Assembly (NCBI RefSeq): GCF_000003815.2
Contig: NC_049981.1
Coordinates: forward strand, 32,851,628 to 32,915,627
Source of the DNA: Branchiostoma floridae
Lineage: Eukaryota > Chordata > Leptocardii > Amphioxiformes > Branchiostomatidae
DNA: 64,000 nt
Direction: 5' to 3'
The notes below the pieces were generated by a model. That model was not told where the DNA came from. It ran no database searches and saw only the letters and a program-made list of their open reading frames with translations. Both the position numbers and the translations under genes were made by a program. Positions 31,401 to 45,100 of this stretch are shown here, piece by piece (positions within the stretch are counted from its first letter, which is position 1; the number at the start of each line of letters is the position of its first letter).

Positions 31401-34400
31401 CAGACGCTGATTGATAGAATTGATAATTTGAGACGAATTTGTATTGTGCTGTAGAGGACAATGCCATACATAACCATAGCCGCATTCCTCCAGTGACTGG
31501 CGAACTCCTGACGCCCAACACTTGGCTCCAGCCTTGTCTAAATCTATCTGGCAAGAAAGAGCGTCTGACTGGAAACTGTCTGCTGGTACTTTCTGGCGAA
31601 GTCTAATTAAGTGTTTAATAGCATTTAGGGAGGCTTCCAAATGAATGGGGAACCTCCCTAACTCGGCTCTAGCGGCGAGGCCACTTGTGGATCTTGGCAC
31701 GTGTAGGGTTTGCTTACAGAATTTTAAATGTATTGTTTCAATAGGACAGGATTTGGGGCTTTTAACAGAACCCCAGATTTCCGATCCATAGAGAATTATG
31801 GGCTTAACACATGTATCAAAAAGTTTGTTTCTGACAGACAAAGGAGCATCGGCTTTGTCCAGGGATTGATTTATCCCGAATAAAGCTTTCAGACCCTTAC
31901 TGTACAAGTGTTTGTTGTGAATGGCCCACAGCTTAAAACCTGTCTATGGAAAGCTACCCTTTCCAGTGACATACATGTTTGTTAAGCGACAGAGGTCGGG
32001 GTTCGCAATCTTCGTCTTACGACCCAGAGACTCACACCTAGACAGCTTGCTGCTAACGAACGTTGAGAATTGCAAACTTTGCTGACGTCGGGATATTGGT
32101 AAAGACGTAAAAGTAACGTAGAGCGAGCTAAAAGACAATAATATCAACATTAAAGTAATGAGTTGTCAAAACCTACCCTCAAGTATCGGATCCTCGGTTG
32201 TCTGGGGCTGGGCTGAAAGAAAGATCACACCATTGTCGCTCACAAACTCACAGTTTGCATTTTTCACATGGTAGCAACCAGAACGTAATTATCATCAAAT
32301 ACAGACACTGGAAGTCAGGTGGGATGGATAAAAGGGAATTTTCAACCGTTATATGCGCAGTTTCATGCAGCCGTTTATTTCTGGTAGGTACTTAATACAT
32401 GAATAAGACCTTAAACAGGAACAACTTGGCACATATTTCTAGGATAAAACTCGCTAAATTAGCACTTCCTGGTGATAATGAGACTGGGAGAAAGATTAGT
32501 GGCCCTTCTCATCCGTAAACAAATAAACATCGTGGCAGGCAAAATAACAAACCTGGGGCAAGCCTGTCACCAACTGCACACATATGGCAACAGCTGCTAA
32601 CCAGGAGGCTTGGAGTGTCCCAGAAAATAGGTCAACATCTGAGGTTCAATTGAAATATTCCTTTTCTTCATTAATTGTTTAAATGAAGCCCAGATTTTCA
32701 TACAATACATTTCAGGATTTTAATCATAACCTAAGGTATGTTAATACCAAAAATAGTTCAAATCCACTAACCCGCCTTTGACTTATCTTCTTCCAAAGAT
32801 TGCCACAAAATTGCCCACTGCAGTTCAAAACAAGCCGCCAGGGGGCCCAAACTTACACGACTCAATCTATACACAGTTTTTACCGATATCTGTGGAGATG
32901 TCTGGAGGGATATGGAATGTTGGCTGCGGGACACCCGTGGCGCTTGCAGTCATAAACAGCTATATAGCCTAATGAGCCCGCGTTATATGCTAACGAGACC
33001 TCCCAAAGTCGGGACACATCTACACGCACGTGGAAGCTGTCTGGGACCCCTGCCAAGCTATCGGGCGAATGGTCCGGACCTTTCGGGAGAAATTTTGCCG
33101 ATAGCGTAATGGCGATATTGCAGTTCCATCTAGACGATGAAAAAAAGCTATCGGCGAGAGGATGTAGGCTCGCCGATATCGGGAAAAACTGTGTGTAGAT
33201 CGTGCCTTACTCCCTGCCCAAAGACGTATCCACCAGCCAAAAATCGTGAACCTGCCACTGATAACTTTAACGCCAACTTCGACGCTCGGCTGCAGTACCG
33301 CGACTTGTCGCCAAGACGCCCATTATCGAACTTGACCGTCGTTTTCCAAACCCCTAAATAACTACCAAATATAATGCAGGACGATCCACAGCGTCAAAAG
33401 TTATCTTGTCCGCAAATACACACACGCACACACTCGCCCCGCTGCACTTACGACAGAAAGTGCGAGGTGAAACATTTTCGTACAAAACCTTGGTATACCG
33501 AACCGCTACTCAAATACCAAATATCGCGACACTCCATGCACAGCTGCCCGAGTTATATGAGATTGACCTACATAATGGGACACACAAAAATTTTCTAACC
33601 AAAATATAACCTTCTTGGCGAAGGTAACTAGGCTTTCTGTTCTACTTGTTTTTCATTATTCTTGTGAAAAATCGTGCTGTGCAGCAAACGTTGCGCCTAA
33701 CGAATCAGTAGCAGGAGTTCTTACAACATCATCCAGTATGTAGATTGGTAATCATTATCTTCAATCTATGTAAGGTATGATGTTAATAGCTGTGTATGAG
33801 TGCTTAATCAAGCAATTCTTCTTCTTTCGTACTGCCAGCCTTTTTGTATAGATTAAGGGAGGATTGCTCAATTTTCACCGATAGACTTATTGATAACACC
33901 CACAATAACATATGATACACTGTAACCGGATTTCTCAAAACATGGAGAAAGTGTAAATGAAAAAGTGTTGTTCACTGAAGAGCTCCTCTTCAATGAAAGG
34001 CAACCGAAATTATAAATGTCACGTTGTAGGCAGGTCTTGTGGCCAGGACATCGACGTTGTTTGAGGTGCTGAATGTAATAAAAGAAAGATCATGGTACTA
34101 AACTTTGCTGTTCACAAATTCAAGATTGGCATGTTTCACATGGTAGCAACCAGAAACCAATCAATTAATTATTGTCAAATCAATTCATAAAACAGAATAT
34201 TTGGATACACACATGTTTCGTTACTCAGAATGACATTTCTAGGTGCCTTGGTATCACCGTTTTTCTTTTAATGAAATCCTCAGAAATAACAAACAAGATT
34301 GGTGTGAAAGAAAAATCTGGTTTGAGTGGCCAATAGGTTTATTTTTTATATTCTGTCAATCTGATCATGAAGATTGGTCAACCTAGGGGTAACAACAGGG

Positions 34401-37400
34401 GAAACATAGCACATAAAAGTCTCTTAAGTAAAAGTCACTGTGTGTGTGCAAGTACGTTTCCTTGGACTCATACTACATCTAATGTTTAACGTTCAAAAGT
34501 CATATTTAAGAAGAGGTGTGTATCCCGAAATACGATTTGTATTCATTTAAATCAAGTGAACATGATGACACACTGTACGGCAAGATCAGGCGATAAATGG
34601 GGCAGATGTAGATAGAAGATGACACTTATCTATTTGTTTGCTTCTGTATAAAAACGGCACAACTTATACGTGGTGGAAATAAATCCCTGCATCGCCTCGC
34701 CGCCTTTTTATTTGTTGATGCGGACGTATTTAATCTAGCTTTGCTCAGCAATCATCTGTTGGCAATATTAAGGCTGAGAATGCAAGTTCAGTAGCAAATG
34801 GTTACATACTAGGCAGTTACAGCTCTACATTTGCTAACGACCAATGTGTTTGCTTCCGTAATAACATTCCCTAAGTAGAATTACAACGCCAATCCACCAT
34901 TCCGCTCATTAATTTGCCAATGGAAGTAAACATGTTGTTATGTCAAGGACAACACTTTACCTGACAGAGTATCATTATAAACAACATAACTGAATAAAAC
35001 TGGACTGGGCAAACAGTCACAATAAAACGTCTACTTTTACCAAAGACAGAAAGGCAGGTGTCTTATGACGCCGTAACAGATGGGAAATCATCAACAGCCG
35101 TGCATTAATCGTTTTGATTAATGCACACGTGCATTAATGACTTTTGAAAAGTTTGAACCAATCAGAGGGACAGACAAACAGGACGCTGGCCAATCAGAAT
35201 GAGATATCCAGGAATCGTCCATCTGCCAAGATAGGGGAATAAGTACAGGCATGGCAGGGGGGATGGCTCCCTCTATCAACATCGGTAGTGCGTGTTTCTT
35301 TGTTCAAAGAAAACATTTTCAGTCTCAAAACAACATCAAAAAATCTATAATATTTAAAACAATAAAGTCTATTTCAATTCATGTCCAATTTAAACTGAAA
35401 ATTGAAAATCAAATTATTTGCACCCTCGCCCTTTCAAGTTAAACGGTCCGCAGGTGACAAAAACACCAAGGTCCGCCACTTTGGAACTAGAACCCCAGAA
35501 GAGGTCATGGCGCTGGAAGACCAAAATGCTACCTTTCTTCGGGGAAGACGTATCTGAGTTCGTAGTGAACGAGATTCTCAAGAGCTGTACATGTGGAGCA
35601 TGTGAAGCACAGGGATCCCGGAATGCCTCAGGAAAGCCGGCAGAGATTTACCGCCTGATACGAACGAACTTGAAAAACTGGAGAATGGGCGAGTGGAGAA
35701 ATACGGAGCGTGTAACAGTTTGTAACATAATGAATAGACTTTGTTATTATTTCAAGCCTTGGAACTGAAAGACATTTCACGTACAAGACATTTCACGTAC
35801 AAATTCACTGTTCAAATGTATTCAATGTACTGAATAAAAGATGTATGTTTTGTAAAGGACTTTGTCGCTTAAATGGGTCAGTTTGGGTAGGCTATATGAT
35901 AATAGGGTTAATGACCCGCCTGTTCCTCGGTATGTATGGAATAAAACCACCTCGTTCGCTTCGCTCACTCGGTGGTTTTATTCGGTGGTTATAGCAAAGG
36001 ACCAGGCGTTATGACACCATATAAGTACACATCGGGGCGGGTCATTAACCCTTAATTAATTCATTCATAAACTGTCACGGCATAGACAGTCCACATTAGA
36101 GACAAGGGGTGTCTATGACAGCACCAAAAAGTTGATAATATGGATACATGAGAAACAAGAGTTCGGATACCTCATACCTCCATGAAATATTCTGATTATG
36201 CAAATGACTTGCAAATCTCATGCATAATTCATGTCTGGTTATGTACACATTTAACTAACTAGCACAGGTCAACATGCTTACAATCATTTACTACTTGCTT
36301 TTAGAATAATTATGACACTTTCACAGTGATTATATAAATTAGTTATTTGTATACTTTTGGCACCTGTTGATATTCCACCTGCCACAAACTACACTTTACT
36401 ATGTATTTAAGTCCTATAATTTAAAATACTGTGCATTTATAGATTTTCTTCATAAAGTATGCAAGTTAAGTCCAGATTTGCATAATTTGCACTTCAATAT
36501 GTACATCTCTGAAATAAGATGTATGCTGAATATCATGGAAATCTGTCCTTCCTCTGTCCCGTTTTGCTCTTTGGAAGATTTTGACCAGAATGCCCCTGCA
36601 GTTACAGAGCAAACCTCTAGGGGGCCCAAACATGCATCACTACATCTTTACATCACAAGCTATCTGCCACGAAAAAAATCAAGACCATAGCATGTCCAGC
36701 TCAAAAGATTTTTAAAAATCGAAATTTAGCTGCAGTACCAAGGTCACACACCAGGGGGCCCAAAATCGACCTTCACCTTCACCTGCCCACATACGAAATA
36801 TTAAAACAATCCATCCAGAGGTTCTAGGGTTATGGTGACCACAAATATCCGGAAACAGACAGACACACAGGAACTATACCTCCATTTTTCATGGAGGAAA
36901 AAAGTTCTAAGTAAGAGTTATTTAAAACAAGGAGGAAGTTAAAAGCAGAACTTACCTATGGCACAGAAGGCGTACTTGTCTTGCTGTTCATTGCCATTGG
37001 TGCACCAGCCTCCCGACTCTGCACCACAGGAGGCACCATTAATCCAGTTGTTCATGAACTGGTACACGCCGTACAACTGTGGACAGCTGCGTGGCTTAGC
37101 ACCACACAGCTGCTGGGATACTTCTATCATGGGGTTGTCACAGTCCGTCAAGCCTGTTTGGAAGCACGACGAGGAGGAATACTGACAAGCGCTGTCCCCG
37201 GAACACGGCGTCACGTACCCCGCGGCCTCACACGTGGCCTTCACGTTGGCCGATGTCATCTCTCCGGTTACAGGTACCTTGTAGTAGTGCCAGCCATTGT
37301 AAGCTGCCAGATATGAGGTATCTCGTCCTGTAAACAGATAAAGAAAAAATCTCAACCAAAAACTCACTTTGGAATTTGCCTTATTGGTGCTCCCCATAAA

Positions 37401-40400
37401 ATAGTATTTACCCTGTGTCTCTAATATTACCGAGTTAGTCAAAAATCACAAGCGTCGATTGAATGCATCCATCATACGTTGTTTCAATCTGGATATGGAA
37501 CTGTCTAATTCATAAGTTCACACAATCCTGGTAAGTGTACGAAGTCAAGGCAATGTATATTGTACAGTAATTGTAACGATGAGTACAATGTTTATCGGGG
37601 TCTGAGAATCTGGCCAACAAGAGATGCAAACTTCAAAATACTTTGACCTGTCAAGGACCACAGCTTGCTATATTAGTATATATGAGCCAAGGAACAAAAC
37701 ATGAGCCGGTGTCACAGCGATTTCGCCCCGGTGTCACAGCGATTACGTTACGGAATAATCTTTTCAACTTGTATTTTCTTTATTGTGCAGGAAACATTTC
37801 CAAAGCACTAACAAAAACACAAGTGAATACTAGTTTTTCATTGTGAACACTATCTACGCGCAAGTTGATATACCTGTTCCTAAATGCTACCAAAAAAACT
37901 GGTAAAGTACCAGTCTTTAGAAACACAGGTAAACAAACTTGTTCCTAAATACTAAAGAAACAGTCATAATGGAGGTAAAGGTACATACAACAGGATGTGT
38001 ATTATACTAATGAATAACTTATTTGTATAATTGATACAGGCACTTAATAATTCTATTGTAGTCAACGGTAGAAACTTTGTATTGGGAGAATAAGGTTGCT
38101 TGAAGACAGGTTAATGTTGTAATGAAAAATATGTCGAGACTCAAGTATATGCAACAAAGGAATACAAGACACCCAAGAAATATTTTGTTTTGTGATGGTG
38201 CGTATGTTGTGTTGTGGGGTTGATATGGTTTGACGTTTGGCAAAATTATTCCATCATTGTTCTTATATATCTACCGAAGGTAAACGGTGAAATCTAAAAA
38301 AAACACCTTATTCTAGTGACCTAACCATTTCATTTCTATTTCCTATTGTTACACCTGAACCTGGCCCATATCCCTAATGTGTATGTAATGATTCATTCCA
38401 TACAGAGGTGACAGGGATGATCACAGTTACTCTTTCTACTAGTTGTGGATCTGTGCCATCGGCTTCACCTTTTATATTTTCTGCTGGGACATATCCCTAA
38501 TGTGTATATAGTGATTAACCCCGCACACATTGGTGACAGGGGTGGCGTTCCCTGTCTTATTCTACTATCTGTGGATCTAAAGAGCTAACGTATCACCTTT
38601 AGCTGGGAAATATTTTAATGTAGATATAATGGTTCAGCCCTGTAGATGTTCAGCTTTCAACTAACATTGAAAGGTATGCGTCCCCAAAAAATCAAGACCA
38701 CAGCATGTCCATGCCCAAACATTTCCGCCGAGAGTCAAGTTCAAACACCAGGAGGCCCCAAAACAAACCTGAATGTCAGGCAACCACCACCAACCCATAA
38801 ACTTAATATCATCGCGATCACACGTTTAGTTCTGGAGATGCAGCACCAGAAACGCCCATTCAACACATAAAAGGCTACCTGCAGTGTCAAGTTCAGACAC
38901 AAGGAAGCCCAAAATCGACCCTGAGCATCAGGCAACCACCCCCAACACATGTATCAACAAGAGTTCGGAGACCTCATATTTCCATGAAATAGTCTGATTA
39001 TGTAAATAAATTCCACATTTGCATAATCTATGCTTAGTTATGTACACCTGTAAATAACCTACGCTAGTAACTATGTTGGTTGTACAATCATTTACCATAT
39101 AGATGAATTATGGCACTTTTACATTAATTATGAAATTATGGACTTATTTGCTTAATTGATACCTGCTAATGTTCCACCTGCCACAAACTACATAGGTATT
39201 TGAGTTCTATAAAAGAAACACTGCAAATTTTCCTCATTAAACATGCAAATTAAGTGTCAACTTGCATAATCTGCACTTCATGATGTGCATCTCTGTCTAA
39301 GCTACCTACATACCAAATATCATGTAAATTTGTCGTTCCCTTCTTCAGTTATCCTCCTTAGAAGATATTCAAAATAATGCCCCTGCAGTTTCAGAGCAAC
39401 CTGCTAGGGAGCCCAAATATACACCACATATCTCTTATGTCACAAGCTATCTGCCATTCAAAAATCAAGACCATAGCACATTCAGAAGATAAAAAAAAAA
39501 ACAAATTTCTGCTGCAGTACCAAGGTCACATACCAGGGGCCCAAAATTGACCTTGACCTTTGTCTTCCCAACACCTACCCACAAACCAAATATCATCGTA
39601 ATCCATCCAGACGTTCTTGAGTTATGCTGACCACAAAAATCTGGTCACACGTCACATGCAATACATCCCCCCCTGCCTGTTGAGAGACAGTTGCCGGGAT
39701 TTGAAATCACCATCTTGAGGTCCAGAGTTGCTCATAAAACCTAGACCGCTTGCTACGAACGAAAGTTGAGAATTCCAAAATTTACTAACATCAAGGTATT
39801 GGTAAAGACGTCAAAGGAACGGATAGCGAGCTAAAAGACAATCATCATCAACATAACAGTAATGAATAGCCAAAACTTACCATCGGCTATCGGATCCTCT
39901 GTTGTCAATTCAAAGGGTAAAACTGTCGTCGCTGCAAGAAAAATCACGAAATTTTGTGAATCCGTTCCCGGGATCCCTCTCTCTGTCGTTACTTCTGAGT
40001 TCTGAACACACATTATTTTATGCATTTTGCTTGAATGTTAGGGAGAAAGAAGAATTTGTATTTCCGGCAGAGAGAGCTACTAAAGGACACTGACATCAAC
40101 ATAAAAGTAATGAGTAGCCAAAACGTACCATCGGGTATCGCATCCTCTGTTGTCAGGTCCTGTGGCCAGGACATCGACGTTGGTTGAGGTGCTGAATGTA
40201 ATAAAAAAAAGATCACGGCACTAAACTTTGTTGTTCACAAATTCAAGGTTGGCATGTTTCACATGGTACCAACCAGAAACCAATCAAGTGCGTAATTATC
40301 GTCAAATCAATTCATAAAACAGGCTATTTAGACACAGGCATGTTTCGTTACTCAGAATGACATTTCTGGGTGCCTTGGTATCGCCGTTATTGTTTTAATG

Positions 40401-42138
40401 AAATCCTCAGAGATAACAAACAAGATTGGTGTGAACGATCAGTAGCAAATGGTTACATACTAGCAATTACAGATCTACATTTGCTAACGGGCAATGTGTT
40501 TGCTTCTGTAATAACATTCCCTAAGTAGAATTACAACGCTAATCCACCATTCCACTCATTAATTTGCCAATGGAAGTAAACATGTTGCTTTGTCAAGGAC
40601 AACACTTTACCTGACGGAGTGACATTATAAACAACATGACTGAATGAAAACTGAACTGGGCAAACAGCCACTATAAAACGTCTACTTTTACCAAAGACAG
40701 AAAGGCAGTTGTCTTACGAGGGCGAGTTGCAGGAGGCGGGCCCGGTGTTGGTGTTGAACAGCAGCACTGTAAAAGCACATAAGGTGATGGTCATTTATTA
40801 TATATATGTATGATATATATGTAAAGCGATTGCGTTGTCTTCATAGAATGGAATGAATAGACACCAGAGGTCTTGTCTTCTCTAGTATTACTAAATCAGT
40901 TACTCAAAAAGTTGTTAAGTGGGAGCACAATTGACTGTGACTGATTAGCACATTAACTATTGCCATGCCACACGTGCATCAAGTTGTACTTACCGACCCC
41001 GGAGGCCCGGGCGGCCCAGTCAGACCTGTCGGACCGGCGGGACCAGGAGGACCGACTGGTCCAGTAGAGCCATCTCTGCCGTCCCTTCCGGGTTCTCCTT
41101 GGTTACCAGCCAAACATCCTGAACAGATAACAATATTCAATTCGACGAAAATATGGCATCTATAAAGTAGATGACCTAGTTATTAGGATGTCCATGAACA
41201 TCATTTTGATTGACAGCAGATTGAAAATGCACACCCATGCCATTATGCAAGTATGTGTCAGACACAATCCCTTCTGCATCTTTATTTCGTAATCTAAAAG
41301 TAATGAGTATATATGATATAAACCAACTACTAAGTTGTCTTTTCATTCACAAAAACAGTTAACAATAATCCTTCTACCAAATCAATTTCGGGGCCTTTTC
41401 CATTACAATTCAGACCACCATCACTACAGTGCTAGACAGCGGAACAAACTAGAACAGATCCAAGTAAAAACACAACAAAGAAATTTCTCCATGATGTTCA
41501 AGTGCCCCCAAATTTAAAGATAACTTTGGAAATATTTATCCAACTTCTAGAACCTGCTAAAAAGTCAATATTAGACCACCAATTATTTAATTCATTTCCT
41601 ATTCATTGTTTTCTATGTCTACATTTTGCTTGCTGTTTTAGTTGTTAGTAGTTGTTCACTACCGGCGGACTAGCCCCCTGCTGTAGTGGCTTTCACAAAT
41701 GTGGCCCAAGGGCTATAGAAACGTAGATGGGCGCCACGTCCCTATGCATCTGCACAGATGTACGGGCTACTTTAACTTTAACTTTTCAGTTGTTACATTA
41801 CTTATGATGTTCCTTTTCTCTTCCGATATTTGCTCAATTATTGAACTATTATTATTGCTTTCCTTAGGGCCAGTTCACACGAGGAAACTATCTGGTCGTC
41901 CGACAATGACATACGTCAAAGTCGTCCGTCAGCTTTCTGTTCACACGCACGGACCCGGGACTCCCGCTGTATCCCTGCTGGCGACAGACGTAAAAAAAAA
42001 ACTGTTGACCACAACACCTTGTGACATGTACATTTTAAATTTTGTAATGAAAATGTTCTATCACGTGTACTGTGTGAGCCCCACGACACTGTTATTTCCT
42101 CCATGAAATGTCATGGAGGTTATATTTTACCCTGCGTT

Positions 42139-42169
<31 letters not shown>

Positions 42170-45100
42170 AAACAAGATAAGAACGGCATGATGGATTGGT
42201 TTCATACTTGGTGTGTTGGTAGGGTGTGATGAAAGCTGGAAATGATTAGATTTTGGCCCCCTAGCGGCTTCCCTTGGTACCGCAGCGCAACTTCCGGCTT
42301 TGCTATCTCGTGTTCTGACACATGCTATGCTACGATTTTTGAATGTTAGATAGCTCTTGTGCTCAGGAATAAGTGACATAAGTTTGGGCCCCCTAGCAAC
42401 TAGGTTTGGCATAGCAGGGGCATTTTTGTCAAAAACTTCTGAAGAGGATAACTCAAGAAGGGAACAACGGATTTTCACGATTTTAAGTATGTAGGTACCT
42501 TACACAATTCCTAATTATGCAAAATAGGAGCACATTTGCATAATTAATGAGATTATTCTATCATAGCAGTTTTTTCAATGTATTTCTTGTCCCGGACATG
42601 AAATGGTCTTGACATTTGTGTGGTAGATAGCATGCAGTGTCATGCTAAAGTGGGACAAGTTTTAACCCCCTTACATTTAATTTCGGAACTGCAGGGGCAT
42701 TTGTCAAGACATTCCAAAGAGGATAACTGCAGAAAGGAATGACGAATTGACATCATTTTAGGCATGCAGGTAGCTTAGGCAAAGACGTTTATTCTTACAT
42801 CTTACATCTTCCCCAGGTAGGCTTTAGGGCCTGTCAGTTGAGAGCATCGTCTCTTCCACTCTTCCCGATCATGGAAGATCCCCTCCTCTTCCAGTCTAAC
42901 TAGTCTGCCCAGTCTGTACTTTGTCAGTATCTCCTGTATGTTGTCCCTCCATCTCTTTCTGGGTCTACCTAAGGGACGCTTGCCCTTTGGTTTGTACTGG
43001 AGGGCTATCTTTGGAATTCTTCCCTCGTCCATTCTTTCAACATGTCCAAGCCATCTTAGGGCTGCTCTTTCTATGTCTTGTTCTATTGATGTTATGCCTA
43101 AGGTTTCTCTGAGGTACGTGTTTCTCAGTCTGTCAGCCCTCGTTTTGCCTAGCATGGTACGGACGACTTTCATTTCTGCGGCCTGTAGTCTACTGATGTC
43201 TTTCTTAGTTAGCACCCAAGACTCGCAACCATACAGAAGGACTGGTTTTAAGATGGTGTTGAAGATAGTTTTCTTCACTTCGTTGGAGACTAGTCTGTCT
43301 CTGAGAACTGGTTGGAGGGCAGCAGCTTGTCTGCTGAAGTTACTGATCCTCTCTGTGATCTCAGCTTTGTTTCCTGATTCTCGGGTTGTGACTGAGCCCA
43401 GGTACTTAGCCTGCTCAACCCTCCCAATAGTATCTCCATTCACTGTAATTTCTGCCTTGGGGGGGTTTCTGCCAAAGATCAGAACTTCTGTTTTGCCACT
43501 GGCTTTGTTCATTTTCAGTCCTGCGTTAGTGAACTCATTGTCATATCTTTCTAGGGCCAGTTTTATTGCCTCTATGCTTCTTTCCCATTGGCAAATGTCA
43601 TCTGCATATCCAAAAGTTTGAAAAATGTCAGTAAGTTCTTTGTTGACTTCTTGGAGAACGGTATCCAGATATGCAATGAAAAGTATTGGGGAGAGAACAC
43701 TGCCCTGTTTAACACCACTTTTGACATCAAACCACTTGTTGTGGGGATACCCGGTCATGACAATGCAGGTGCATGGGTCATATGTGCTTTTGATTGCTTC
43801 TAGCAGTCTTCCTTTTATATCATACTTTGTGCTGAGAACATTCCAAAGGTTTTGACGTGGCACAGAGTCAAATGCCTTGGTTAGATCAATAAAGGCGATG
43901 TACAGGTCTTGGTTGTATTCCCACGATTTCTCAGTTAGCTGTCTGATCGCGAAGATCAGATCTGACGTGCTCCTGCCTTTTCGGTAGGCATGTTGCCATT
44001 CTTGGAGTTTCGGTTCGATTTTTGCCCTTGCTCTTTTCTCGAGAATTCGTTCATAGATCTTGCAGGCATGTGGCATGAGGGATATCCCTCTGTAATTACT
44101 GCAGTTGTTACGGTCTCCCTTTTTGTATATAGGGCAGATGATGCTCTTACCCCATTCTGTGGGTATCTTTCCCAGAGTCCTTGCCCTGTTGATGATTTTG
44201 AGAAGAAGATTTTTGATGTTTGGCTGAACTAAAAGTTCTACTGGGATTTTGTCAGGGCCGGGGGCCTTGGCATTTTTCATTCTCTTGAATGCCATCTCTA
44301 GCTCTTCCATTGTTATTTCTTTGACGTTTATAATGATATAAATTTTATGCAAATGAGTACTTAATTTGCATAATTAATGAGGAAATTGTATAATTTCATT
44401 TTTTTCAATAACTGGACTTCAATAAATGTAACACATGTTAATTATGATAGGTGGAGTATAATCAGATATCAAATATGGTAATGAGGAACTTATTTGCATA
44501 ATTTCTGTAAGAATTGCAAAACCTCTTTTAAATATGATCAATGATGGGAATTTTATTATTGTGACATGTGTACGTTACTCTGATGAATAATATCATGCAT
44601 AAATTATGTTAATGTTAGTTAATTGCATAAAATTTACAAAAGCTCTAAATATTCATGGAGGTATGAGGTCGCCGAACTCTAGTTTGCTTTGTATTTTTAA
44701 TGTGCAAATAAATCAATCAAATACATGTACAAAGCATGAATAAATGAATTCATACAAAAGATGCGTAAGGAAAAACGCTGAAATAGTAACTCAGGACAGC
44801 AGTATCTTGTGTGATGAATAAGTGGTATGCAGGTGTATGCCAATGCAACAAATCTTACGTTTATAAGATGAAATTTGCAATTGATTAATGACAGTGTTTA
44901 AGAAAGGAGCCTACAAAGTCCAATGAAATTCGTATCGATAAATGAATGGAGTCATGCAATGGCCATAAATTAGATTCATGCGGATAGTATAGGGGTTAAA
45001 TGAAATCCACATGAGACTTATCCCTACCCCGTAGAGTTGTCGGCAGTGTAATCTTGTTCGCAAAATTCCCGATGTTAGACACAGATCTCTTAGCTCGGCG

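Noticed and set aside
35418-35768. 116-codon plus-strand ORF with [10 protein letters not shown]
   Set aside because: Open but short and inside a repeat; the related locus at 55.5 kb encodes an unrelated peptide, so no gene is claimed.
42938-43621. Plus-strand 227-codon ORF
   Set aside because: Antisense of the reverse transcriptase gene, with no independent domain.
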